From: Tardiphaga sp.
Lineage (GTDB): Bacteria > Pseudomonadota > Alphaproteobacteria > Rhizobiales > Xanthobacteraceae
NCBI GenBank assembly: GCA_028290325.1
Contig: JAQGJY010000391.1
Location: 1 to 8,631, forward strand
Length of the DNA stretch: 8,631 bases
Reading direction: 5' to 3'
Below, in pieces: positions 1 to 5,689 of the stretch. The notes under the pieces are model-generated. The model was not told the origin of the DNA. It was given only the letters and a program-made list of their open reading frames with translations, and searched no databases. The number at the start of each line of letters is the position of its first letter. Positions within the stretch are counted from its first letter, which is position 1. The position numbers and the translations under genes were made by a program.

Positions 1-488
1 CTTCCGGTGGTGTCGCGTTGAATCCGCGCCGCCATATCGACCAACCGCTTCCAGGCGCTTTCCAGAAATCCCATGATGCGCTCCATATCCTTGTCGCTCG
101 GCAGCGGGATCTCGATCTTGCGTTCGCCCTCGGCGGATTTCGGAAGACTCGGTGCCAGCGGATCGGATTTCGGCAGCGCCTCGTCGGTTTTGTTGTCGGG
201 CGACGGCGGACGCGCCGCGAGTTGCGCGCGCAGGCTGTCATTGTCGGTTTGCAAGCGCCCGATCTCGGCATCGAGCGCCGCGCGCTCATCGGGAATCGCG
301 TAACACGCCCAGCCCGCGCCTTTGTTCGTGCAGGTCGAAACCGCGCCGGTCCGGGTGTCGAGCCGCATCAGCCCGTCCGGCACGACCGACATCGAATAGC
401 GACCGTTCTCGCCGTCGGGCACCGTCTGTGCCGATGCCATGTTGGCGGCGGTCGATAAAACCGTGAGGGCGAGAACCGCGCTTCTCAT
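1..488 (-). CDS. Exported protein of unknown function, 3' end outside the window
   Basis: The reading frame is open from an ATG at 488 to the left edge, giving 162 visible residues. The first 20 form a classical Sec signal peptide: M-R-S, a hydrophobic core (AVLALTVL), then a small-residue ASA cleavage site before Q21. The mature part begins with a short compact segment carrying two cysteines (C53, C62) nine residues apart that could form a disulfide once exported. A heptad-like helix follows (about 66-91), then a Pro/Ser/Lys linker (93-128) and an amphipathic helix (133-158). I recognise no family. It lies downstream of the isomerase gene on the same strand, so the two are probably co-transcribed. 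The frame stays open upstream to an ATG at 626, 12 bases after the isomerase stop, but that would bury the signal peptide behind 46 hydrophilic residues, so I prefer 488. No strong Shine-Dalgarno precedes either start. A periplasmic or envelope location is inferred from the signal peptide. Confidence 0.7.
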   Translation of the reverse strand, partial: MRSAVLALTVLSTAANMASAQTVPDGENGRYSMSVVPDGLMRLDTRTGAVSTCTNKGAGWACYAIPDERAALDAEIGRLQTDNDSLRAQLAARPPSPDNKTDEALPKSDPLAPSLPKSAEGERKIEIPLPSDKDMERIMGFLESAWKRLVDMAARIQRDTTG

Positions 489-556
489 TTCTGGGAAACG
501 CCACGACGAAGCGATCCAGCTTTTTGTTTTCTGCAAAGAAGACTGGACGGCCTCGC

Positions 557-592
557 CGCGAACGACATCGGCCAGAGCCAACGTCGTTCGCG
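557..592. repeat. 10-bp perfect inverted repeat between two minus-strand genes
   Basis: CGCGAACGAC at 557-566 is matched by its exact reverse complement GTCGTTCGCG at 583-592, with a 16-base loop that itself contains a small GGC/GCC pairing. It lies in the spacer between the isomerase stop and the preferred start of the exported protein. No U-tract follows on either strand, so it is not a standard intrinsic terminator. An mRNA stem-loop that stabilises or processes the two-gene transcript, or a protein-binding dyad, would both fit. Confidence 0.5.
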
Positions 593-638
593 CCTCGCCA
601 TGACGGTTGATTGCTTTCATTGCCATCTTGCCGATCTC

Positions 639-1262
639 TTAGATCCGCGGCGAGTAAGCCTTGCGACCTGATTTCAACGCATCCGCCAGCAGTTCGATCC
701 GGTCCTGCCCCCAGAACACCTCGCCATCGAGCACATAGGCCGGCGCGCCGAACACCCCGGCGGCGATCGCCTCCTGCCTATTCTGCTCATAGATCGCGGC
801 AATTTCCGGTGCGGTCGCGCGCGCAACCAGTTTGTCGCCGGGCAAGCCGGCGTCGTCCGCGAGTTTCACCAGCACGGCCGCATCGGCGAGATCGAGTTCG
901 CGCTCCCAGCAGGCCGGGAAAGCGGTGCGCAGGAACGGATCGGGGTCGAGTCCGGCTTCGATCGCCGCGATCACCACGCCGTCGGCGAGCGGCCCCGGAA
1001 ACGGCCAGTGTTTCGGCTGCAACTTGAAATCCAGCCCGCGTTTGTCGCGCCAGCGCTGCAATTCGACCATGCGATACTTTTGTCGCGCCGGATGCCGTTT
1101 CGGCAGCGGCAAGCCGCCGGTTTCCGAAAACAAATCGCCGAGCATCACCGGCTTGTGGATCACCTTGAGATCGTAAGTGCTCGCGACCTCGCCAAACAGC
1201 TTGTGGCCGATATAGGCCCAGGGCGACGGCATCGAAAAATAATAGTCGATCGAACGGGACAT
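639..1262 (-). CDS. 2-hydroxychromene-2-carboxylate isomerase family protein (DsbA/GST-kappa fold)
   Basis: This 207-residue protein fits the usual length of the family (about 200). The N-terminus reads DYYFSMPSPWAYIG. The S-P after the first strand (S13) aligns with the catalytic serine near residue 11 of NahD-type isomerases, which bind glutathione and interconvert hydroxychromene carboxylate and hydroxybenzylidene-pyruvate in naphthalene breakdown. The C-terminal block GVFGAPAYVLDGEVFWGQDR (169-188) holds the expected cis-proline loop and the family G-x-P/W-G-x-D-R signature. It has no CXXC, so it is not a disulfide oxidase. No other aromatic-degradation genes are nearby, so the true substrate is unknown; a glutathione-dependent isomerase or conjugation role is inferred. 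The ATG at 1262 is chosen because GGAG lies 5 bases before it and homology begins there, although the frame is open to 1388. It is divergent from atpI and probably co-transcribed with the exported protein downstream. Confidence 0.88.
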   Translation of the reverse strand: MSRSIDYYFSMPSPWAYIGHKLFGEVASTYDLKVIHKPVMLGDLFSETGGLPLPKRHPARQKYRMVELQRWRDKRGLDFKLQPKHWPFPGPLADGVVIAAIEAGLDPDPFLRTAFPACWERELDLADAAVLVKLADDAGLPGDKLVARATAPEIAAIYEQNRQEAIAAGVFGAPAYVLDGEVFWGQDRIELLADALKSGRKAYSPRI

Positions 1263-1329
1263 GACGGCTCCGGTGGGGCAGGCAACGCGCTGCGTTGCAC
1301 AGTCCAGCAGAGCGGTCCGACGCATGCAA

Positions 1330-1343
1330 GATGCGATCGCATC
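1330..1343. repeat. 14-bp perfect palindrome in the divergent isomerase/atpI region
   Basis: GATGCGATCGCATC is a perfect 14-base palindrome, 67 bases upstream of the isomerase start. It sits where an operator for the minus-strand gene could lie. No second copy is seen nearby and no factor can be assigned. The rest of 1263-1550 holds the atp promoter and no recognisable gene. Confidence 0.35.
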
Positions 1344-1453
1344 CGCGATCCTCCCGATAAGAACTATTGCAGTGCGGCGATGACGCACGGGATGATCGCG
1401 ATTTCTCCAATAAAATCAGACGAATCAACGTGCTAGACAGTTGCGGCGGAATC

Positions 1454-1482
1454 TTGACTTGGCCACACGCCGTCAGTATGGT
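1454..1482 (+). promoter_or_regulatory. Predicted sigma70-type promoter of the F0 atp operon
   Basis: TTGACT (1454-1459) and TATGGT (1477-1482) are separated by exactly 17 bases. The -35 matches consensus at five of six positions and the -10 at four of six. Transcription would begin near 1489, leaving a leader of about 60 bases before the atpI ATG at 1551. It is the best promoter-like match I found upstream of the operon. It is predicted only; no experiment is implied. Confidence 0.55.
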
Positions 1483-1550
1483 CCGCGCGGCTTTTGAGGG
1501 TTGACGGGCTTGCTTTCCAGCAGCCGCGACGTTTTTTGGGTGTCGATTGC

Positions 1551-1922
1551 ATGGCGGGCGACACGCGAAACGACGGCGACGGGACTGGCGAAAAAGGCCC
1601 GGCGCCTGCCGATGAAGCCGCACTTTCCGCGCGACTTGGGAAGCTGAACGATCGATTGTCCGCGCTGCGCGACGAACGAAAAGTCAGCGCCGACCTGGCC
1701 GCAAGCGGTGAATCGGCATCCGCGCGCGCGTCAGGAATGGCGGTGGGGCTTCGGCTCTCGTCGGAACTGGTGGCGGGCGTGGTTGTCGGGACGGTTCTTG
1801 GCTGGGGCTTTGATCGCCTTCTGTCGACGTCGCCCTGGGGGCTGATCGTGTTCATGTTGCTCGGCTTTGTCGCCGGCGTCATCAACGTGATGCGCTCGGC
1901 CGGCGTTGCGTCGCGCAAATAG
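1551..1922 (+). CDS. atpI: ATP synthase F0 accessory protein I (AtpI)
   Basis: A small membrane protein of 123 residues. An acidic/alanine-rich cytoplasmic tail comes first, with a short helix at about 22-48. Two hydrophobic segments follow (about 70-90 and 96-115) joined by a short loop, with G-x-x-x-G-type packing in VAGVVVGTVLGWGFD. This is the layout of the alphaproteobacterial AtpI/AtpZ-like family, which helps assemble the c-ring or carries divalent cations; it is not part of the final rotor. Its place as first gene of the F0 operon supports the call. The frame is open to a TTG at 1494, but the ATG at 1551 gives the usual family length and N-terminus. The Shine-Dalgarno is weak (GGG at 1538-1540), in keeping with low need. 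A 137-base structured spacer separates it from atpB. Confidence 0.88.
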   Translation: MAGDTRNDGDGTGEKGPAPADEAALSARLGKLNDRLSALRDERKVSADLAASGESASARASGMAVGLRLSSELVAGVVVGTVLGWGFDRLLSTSPWGLIVFMLLGFVAGVINVMRSAGVASRK

Positions 1923-1927
1923 GTTAC

Positions 1928-1973
1928 GCAGCATTCGCTGCATTTGAAACGGCAGCATTCGCTGCATTTGAAA
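1928..1973. repeat. Two tandem 22-base direct repeats, each a small hairpin
   Basis: Bases 1928-1949 and 1952-1973 are identical over 22 bases (period 24). Each copy contains GCAGC-ATTC-GCTGC, a 5-bp stem with a 4-base loop, followed by ATTTGAAA. They start six bases after the atpI stop. GCTGC of copy one can also pair with GCAGC of copy two (10-base loop), so alternative folds are possible. An exact tandem duplication in a non-coding spacer points to recent slippage or to selected structure. Confidence 0.8.
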
Positions 1974-1993
1974 ACGCCGGTCCGCCGGCAGCT

Positions 1994-2038
1994 TGTCGGC
2001 GGTCGTCCGACAGAAGAGCAGCGTCGGCTCCGGCCGAC
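1994..2038 (+). promoter_or_regulatory. Two further hairpins just before the atpB Shine-Dalgarno
   Basis: TGTCGG (1994-1999) pairs with CCGACA (2007-2012) across a 7-base loop. GTCGGC (2023-2028) pairs with GCCGAC (2033-2038) across the tetraloop TCCG, closed by C-G. In RNA this is a UNCG-type tetraloop, known to be unusually stable. The second hairpin ends at 2038, directly before the AGGAAAG Shine-Dalgarno (2039-2045) of atpB. The two share the outline GTCGG-loop-CCGACAG and look like diverged copies. A role in protecting the mRNA from 3' exonucleases or in isolating atpB translation from atpI is inferred. Confidence 0.55.
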
Positions 2039-2059
2039 AGGAAAGAAAGACCGAGTTGG

Positions 2060-2809
2060 ATGGCCGATCCGATCCATCAATTTGAGATCCAGAAGATCTT
2101 CAGCCTGGGCCATATCGGCAATCAGGAAATCGCCTTCACCAATTCGTCGGCTTACATGCTCGGCGCGGTCGGCATCATCGGCCTGTTGATGATCGGTGGC
2201 AGCGCCGGCAAGCGGCTGGTGCCGGATCGCATGCAGTCGGTCGCCGAACTGTCCTATGAATTCGTCGCCAACACGATGCGATCGAGCATCGGCGAAGAAG
2301 GCATGAAGTTCTTCCCCTTCGTATTCTCGCTGTTCATGTTCGTGCTGACCGCGAACCTGATCGGCATCATTCCCTATACCTTCACCGTCACCAGCCATCT
2401 GATCGTCACGCTGGCGCTGGCCTTGATGGTGTTCCTCACGGTTCTGATCTACGGCATCTACAAAAACGGCCTCGGCTTCTTCAAGCTGTTCGTGCCGCAC
2501 GGCATTCCGATCTACATTCTGCCGCTGATCATGGTGATCGAGATCATCTCGTTCCTGTCGCGCCCGGTGTCGCATTCGGTGCGTCTGTTCGCCAACATGC
2601 TGGCCGGCCACATCACGCTGAAAGTGTTCGCGGGCTTCGTCACGTCGCTGTCGGCGCTCGGCGCGCTCGGCATCTTCGGCGCGGTGCTGCCGCTGGCCAT
2701 GACGACCGCGCTGACGGCGCTGGAGCTTCTGGTCGCCTTCCTGCAGGCCTACGTCTTCACCATCCTGACCTGCATCTATCTCAACGACGCGCTTCATCCG
2801 GGCCACTGA
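2060..2809 (+). CDS. atpB: ATP synthase F0 subunit a
   Basis: A 249-residue polytopic inner-membrane protein, the normal length for this subunit in alphaproteobacteria. Subunit a forms the two proton half-channels beside the c-ring. The invariant arginine is present in the signature SVRLFANMLAGH: R175, equivalent to E. coli Arg210. Hydrophobic segments lie near residues 31-48, 86-106, 112-133, 150-166, 186-215 and 218-240. The TANLIGIIPY block (97-106) is another family hallmark. AGGAAAG (2039-2045) is the ribosome-binding site, rather far (14 bases) from the ATG. The gene follows the hairpin-rich spacer after atpI and is followed 67 bases later by atpE. Nothing looks broken. Confidence 0.97.
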   Translation: MADPIHQFEIQKIFSLGHIGNQEIAFTNSSAYMLGAVGIIGLLMIGGSAGKRLVPDRMQSVAELSYEFVANTMRSSIGEEGMKFFPFVFSLFMFVLTANLIGIIPYTFTVTSHLIVTLALALMVFLTVLIYGIYKNGLGFFKLFVPHGIPIYILPLIMVIEIISFLSRPVSHSVRLFANMLAGHITLKVFAGFVTSLSALGALGIFGAVLPLAMTTALTALELLVAFLQAYVFTILTCIYLNDALHPGH

Positions 2810-2828
2810 TCGTCGTCACGGCTCGCTG

Positions 2829-2869
2829 AATTCCACCCTCACCTCACTCAACCTGATCTCAAGAAGGAG
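2829..2869 (+). promoter_or_regulatory. G-poor leader and strong Shine-Dalgarno of atpE
   Basis: From 2829 to 2860 there is a single G in 32 bases, in a window that is otherwise very G-rich; the tract is C/A/T only and should stay unpaired in RNA. It leads into AAGGAG (2864-2869), seven bases before the atpE ATG, the best Shine-Dalgarno in the operon. E. coli atpE is known to have a translational enhancer upstream of its start. By analogy this tract may raise initiation on the c-subunit gene, whose product is needed in about ten copies per complex. Confidence 0.55.
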
Positions 2870-2876
2870 TTTCACC

Positions 2877-3104
2877 ATGGATCCGATCGCAGCAAAGTAC
2901 ATCGGCGCCGGCATCGCTTGTCTCGGCATGGGCGGCGCGGGCATCGGCGTCGGCATGATCTTCAGCCAGTTCCTCAACGGCGCGCTGCGCAATCCGTCCG
3001 CGTCGCAGGGCCAGTTCGCGAACCTGATCTTCGGCTTCGCCGTGACGGAAGCGCTCGGCATCTTCTCGCTGCTGATCGCGCTGCTGCTGCTGTTCGCCGT
3101 CTAA
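2877..3104 (+). CDS. atpE: ATP synthase F0 subunit c (proteolipid)
   Basis: A 75-residue hairpin of two transmembrane helices, the ring-forming rotor of the proton channel. Helix 1 carries the glycine ladder GMGGAGIGVG (17-26) used for tight ring packing. The polar loop has the invariant R38-N39-P40 that contacts F1. Helix 2 carries the ion-binding carboxylate E58 in AVTEALGIFS. The residue after E58 is alanine, and helix 1 lacks the glutamine typical of sodium-binding rings near its centre, so proton specificity is expected. The strong AAGGAG at 2864-2869 fixes the ATG start. A bulged stem-loop lies immediately downstream. Confidence 0.97.
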   Translation: MDPIAAKYIGAGIACLGMGGAGIGVGMIFSQFLNGALRNPSASQGQFANLIFGFAVTEALGIFSLLIALLLLFAV

Positions 3105-3116
3105 AGAACTGCAACT

Positions 3117-3154
3117 GATCCGGCCGTCGCGCTCGCTCATGCGCGCGGCCGATC
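3117..3154 (+). promoter_or_regulatory. Bulged stem-loop between atpE and the b' gene
   Basis: Bases 3117-3132 pair with 3141-3154. GATC, GGCCG and CGCGC on the left match GCGCG, CGGCC and GATC on the right, giving 14 base pairs with two single-base bulges (C3121, T3127) and an 8-base loop. No U-run follows, and the b' ribosome-binding site AGGGAG starts only four bases later, at 3158. This argues for an intercistronic mRNA element (a stability barrier at the 3' end of atpE, or a brake on b' translation) and not for a terminator. Confidence 0.65.
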
Positions 3155-3169
3155 GATAGGGAGACCGCT

Positions 3170-3724
3170 GTGGCGACTGGTCAGAGCAAATCCGGGACCA
3201 CCGCGCACAGCGCGGCGGACGGCGGACACAAGGCGGAATTTCCGCCCTTCAACAAGGACACCTTTGCTTCGCAGCTGGTGTCCTTCGCGATCGCGTTCGC
3301 GCTGCTGTATCTGATCGTCTCGCGCTTCGCGCTGCCGCGCGTCGGCGGCATTCTCGCGACCCGTCAGGCGGCGATCGATACCGACCTGAACGAAGCCGCG
3401 CGTCTGCGAGACGAATCGGACAAGGCCCTGAAGGCCTACGAAACCGAACTGGCGGACGCCCGTGCCAAAGCGCAGGCGATCGCCAACGACGTGCGTGACA
3501 AGCTCAATGCCGAACAGGAGCAATTGAGAAAGAGTCTGGACGAGCGGCTCGCGGCGCAACTGGTCGAGGCCGAAAAGACAATCGCGGTCACCCGCCAGTC
3601 GGCGATGGGCAATGTCCGCGCGATCGCGGCGGAGGCCGCCACCGCGATCGTCGAACGGCTCACCGGCAGCAACCCGAACGCCGGCGCGGTCAACGCCGCG
3701 CTCGACGCCTCGCTGAAGGGATAA
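3170..3724 (+). CDS. atpF2: ATP synthase F0 subunit b' (second b-type subunit, also called atpG)
   Basis: A 184-residue peripheral-stalk subunit. A hydrophilic N-terminal extension (1-31) precedes one transmembrane helix (about 32-52, LVSFAIAFALLYLIVSRFALP). A long charged Ala/Glu/Lys/Arg helix (about 64-165) follows; it forms the dimeric right-handed coiled coil holding F1 still. Alphaproteobacteria, like cyanobacteria and plastids, use a b/b' heterodimer in place of two identical b chains. The order a-c-b'-b confirms the call. The start is a GTG with AGGGAG six bases before it. The b gene starts three bases after its stop, so the two are likely translationally coupled, which would help make the 1:1 pair. 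Confidence 0.94.
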   Translation: MATGQSKSGTTAHSAADGGHKAEFPPFNKDTFASQLVSFAIAFALLYLIVSRFALPRVGGILATRQAAIDTDLNEAARLRDESDKALKAYETELADARAKAQAIANDVRDKLNAEQEQLRKSLDERLAAQLVEAEKTIAVTRQSAMGNVRAIAAEAATAIVERLTGSNPNAGAVNAALDASLKG

Positions 3725-3727
3725 GAG

Positions 3728-4216
3728 ATGTTCGGACTGCAAGCTGAATTCTGGGTCGCCGTCTCCTTCCTCATTCTGATGGGCGTGTTCGGCTATTTCG
3801 GCATTCACCGCACGGTGCTGAAGGCGCTGGATAGCCGTCGTGACCGGATCAAGGCCGAACTCGACGACGCCCGCCGCCTGAAGGACGAAGCCCAGAAGCT
3901 GCTCGCCGAATATCGCGCCCGTCGCGAGACCGCGGTGCGCGAAGCCGACGAGATCGTCGCCAATGCCAAGGCGGAAGCCGAACGCATCGCCGCCGAGGCC
4001 AAGACCAAGATGGACGATTTCGTCACCCGTCGCACCAAATCGGCCGAGAGCAAGATCGCGATGGCCGAGGCCCAGGCGATGGCCGACGTGCGCGCCGCCG
4101 CCGCCGATGCCGCTGTCGCCGCCGCGGCGATGGTGATGTCGCAGTCGGTCAAGGGTTCGGTCGCCGACGATCTGATGTCCAAGGGCATCGCCGACGTTCG
4201 CGCCAAGCTGAACTGA
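3728..4216 (+). CDS. atpF: ATP synthase F0 subunit b
   Basis: A 162-residue partner of b' in the peripheral stalk. The N-terminus begins at once with the membrane helix (about 6-26), then G-x-x-R followed by LDSRRDRIKAELDDARRLKDEAQ, the usual start of the stalk helix. Ala/Glu/Lys/Arg-rich coiled coil runs to about residue 130, then an alanine-rich C-terminal segment that binds the delta subunit. It has only three bases between it and the b' stop, with AAGGGA at about 3717-3722 as a ribosome-binding site inside the b' gene. It is the last gene of the operon; the intrinsic terminator starts 19 bases later. F1 genes (delta, alpha, gamma, beta, epsilon) are not here, as expected for this class, where they form a separate operon. 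Confidence 0.95.
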   Translation: MFGLQAEFWVAVSFLILMGVFGYFGIHRTVLKALDSRRDRIKAELDDARRLKDEAQKLLAEYRARRETAVREADEIVANAKAEAERIAAEAKTKMDDFVTRRTKSAESKIAMAEAQAMADVRAAAADAAVAAAAMVMSQSVKGSVADDLMSKGIADVRAKLN

Positions 4217-4235
4217 CGCACCACGCCAGATCTGA

Positions 4236-4267
4236 AAAAGCCGGCGCGTCCGATCGCGCCGGCTTTT
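4236..4267 (+). terminator. Intrinsic terminator of the F0 operon
   Basis: AAAAGCCGGCGCG (4236-4248) and CGCGCCGGCTTTT (4255-4267) form a perfect 13-bp stem around the 6-base loop TCCGAT, ending in a T-run. The matching A-run on the left makes it symmetrical, so it could also stop transcription arriving from the right. It lies directly after atpF and marks the end of the atp transcript. Confidence 0.92.
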
Positions 4268-4431
4268 CATTGCGTGTCCGGGCCGCGCCGCATGGCGCCA
4301 CGCGCCGGCTGCAAGCAAAAGGCGCTTGCCGAAACCCGCACCAGCATAGACAGTTTTCCCGACGCAACCGTTCGCAGGGTCGTTCTCATCGAGGACGCCA
4401 AACGACGAACAGCCAACAAGGGACACCCAAG

Positions 4432-5532
4432 GTGCAGAACACGACAAGCCCGACCGCCACATCCCGCCCGACCGGCCCGCTGACCGGCTTCCGCATCGTC
4501 GAATTCGCCGGCATCGGGCCGGGGCCGTTCGCCGCCATGCTGCTCGCGGATATGGGCGCGGAGGTCATCACATTGGTGCGGCCGAACCAGATGCCGAAGG
4601 GCGCCGCCGCGCGCGGCCGTCAGGTCATCACCGTCGATCTCAAGGACAAGGCGGCGGTCGCCGGAGTCCTGACGCTGCTCGATGGCGCCGATGCGCTGCT
4701 CGAAGGCTTTCGTCCGGGCGTGATGGAGCGGCTCGGTCTCGGGCCGGATGTCGTGCGCGGTCGCAACAAGAAGCTCGTCTTCGGCCGCATGACCGGCTGG
4801 GGGCAGGATGGTCCGCTGGCGCTCGCGGCCGGCCATGACATCAATTACATCTCAATCACCGGCGCGCTGGCCGCGATCGGCGGCAAGGACAAGCCGGTGC
4901 CGCCGCTCAATCTGGTCGGCGATTTCGGCGGCGGCGCGCTGTATCTCGTCGTCGGCATGCTCGCGGCGATGCTGGAAGCAGGCCGTTCCGGGCAGGGTCA
5001 GGTGGTCGACGCCGCGATGTGCGACGGCGCGGCCTCGCTGATCACGATGTTCTTCGACATGATGGCGACCGGCCGCTGGAAGGAAGAGCGCGAAGCCAAC
5101 ATGCTCGACGGCGGCGCGCATTTCTACGGCGTCTACGAATGCAAGGACGGCGGCTTCATTTCGATCGGCTCGATCGAACCGCAATTCTACGCGCAGTTGC
5201 GTGAGCTCGCGGGACTGACCGACGCCCAGTTCGACGGCCAGATGGATCCGAAGAACTGGGGACCGTTGCGCGACAAACTCACCGCCGTGTTCAAAACCAA
5301 AACGCGCGACCAATGGTGCGCGATCATGGAAGGCACCGACGTCTGCTTCGCGCCGGTGCTGACGATGACCGAAGCGACCAGGCATCCGCACATGGTCGCG
5401 CGCGGTGTGTTCGTGCAAAACGGCGGCCACACGCAGCCCGGCCCGGCGCCGCGTTTCTCGCGCACGCCGTCATCGGTGCGCGAGATGCAGACCGGCGAGC
5501 TGGCCGCGCAGGCCAAAGCGTGGGCGACGTGA
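4432..5532 (+). CDS. CaiB/BaiF family CoA transferase, alpha-methylacyl-CoA racemase type
   Basis: A 366-residue protein of the CaiB/BaiF (class III CoA-transferase) fold. It opens with PLTGFRIVEFAGIGPGPFAAMLLADMGA, the nucleotide/CoA-binding start of the family, then DLK and a GFRPGVMERLGLG block. The residues used by alpha-methylacyl-CoA racemase are present: H135 in GHDINY, D164 in VGDFGGG and E249 in SIEPQFY, matching the His126/Asp156/Glu241 set of the mycobacterial racemase in order and almost in spacing. It therefore probably epimerises 2-methylacyl-CoA thioesters so that both isomers can enter beta-oxidation (branched fatty acids, sterol side chains), and is less likely to move CoA between acids. 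The GTG at 4432 is chosen because AAGGGA (4418-4423) precedes it by eight bases and homology begins soon after; the frame is open back to 4270 but that part is arginine-rich and not family-like. It stands alone behind the atp terminator. I see no convincing promoter in 4268-4431. Confidence 0.87.
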   Translation: MQNTTSPTATSRPTGPLTGFRIVEFAGIGPGPFAAMLLADMGAEVITLVRPNQMPKGAAARGRQVITVDLKDKAAVAGVLTLLDGADALLEGFRPGVMERLGLGPDVVRGRNKKLVFGRMTGWGQDGPLALAAGHDINYISITGALAAIGGKDKPVPPLNLVGDFGGGALYLVVGMLAAMLEAGRSGQGQVVDAAMCDGAASLITMFFDMMATGRWKEEREANMLDGGAHFYGVYECKDGGFISIGSIEPQFYAQLRELAGLTDAQFDGQMDPKNWGPLRDKLTAVFKTKTRDQWCAIMEGTDVCFAPVLTMTEATRHPHMVARGVFVQNGGHTQPGPAPRFSRTPSSVREMQTGELAAQAKAWAT

Positions 5533-5633
5533 GATTCCGGGGTCGCGCAGCCGGTCATCGGATAACGAGGCCATCATAGGCGGGCCCGACCCGCGCATCC
5601 ATCGACAGGCGAAAAAGACTTTTCGACGAGGAT

Positions 5634-5660
5634 CGATCACCGGGTCAAACCCGGTGATCG
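5634..5660. repeat. Extragenic palindrome (12-bp stem, 3-base loop) between convergent genes
   Basis: CGATCACCGGGT (5634-5645), loop CAA, then ACCCGGTGATCG (5649-5660) form a perfect 12-bp hairpin. The CCGGGTCAAACCCGG core resembles the dispersed intergenic palindromes common in Bradyrhizobium and relatives; that likeness is from memory. It lies between the ends of the racemase and dioxygenase genes. A second, weaker hairpin (CGAAAA-AGAC-TTTTCG, 5610-5625) is adjacent. Without a U-tract after the big stem, it may act as a bidirectional transcript-end stabiliser or a poor terminator. The remainder of 5533-5689 holds nothing else I can name. Confidence 0.7.
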
Positions 5661-5689
5661 GCGGTCGATGGCGCGACGCGGATTTAAAC

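Noticed and set aside
1263..1388. 42-residue N-terminal extension of the isomerase
   Set aside because: The family begins at the ATG at 1262, which has a GGAG at proper distance; the extension covers a likely promoter/operator area with a 14-base palindrome.
1494..1550. TTG start giving a longer AtpI
   Set aside because: It lies only a few bases after the predicted transcription start and gives a non-family N-terminus; the ATG at 1551 gives the usual 123-residue length.
1433..2806. 457-codon open frame on the minus strand antisense to atpI and atpB
   Set aside because: It is composed of Arg/Gln/His/Asp-rich low-complexity sequence typical of the shadow of GC-rich genes, and lies opposite two unmistakable atp genes.
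4270..4431. 54-residue N-terminal extension of the racemase
   Set aside because: The translation is Arg/Gln/His-rich and unlike the family, begins next to the terminator, and the GTG at 4432 has a good AAGGGA site.
3137..4462. 441-codon minus-strand open frame opposite the b' and b genes
   Set aside because: It crosses the operon's terminator and has no family resemblance; it is explained by GC3 bias of the alanine-rich stalk genes.
5610..5625. CGAAAA-AGAC-TTTTCG hairpin as an intrinsic terminator for either gene
   Set aside because: The stem is only six AT-rich base pairs with no GC core and no separate U-tract; too weak to call.
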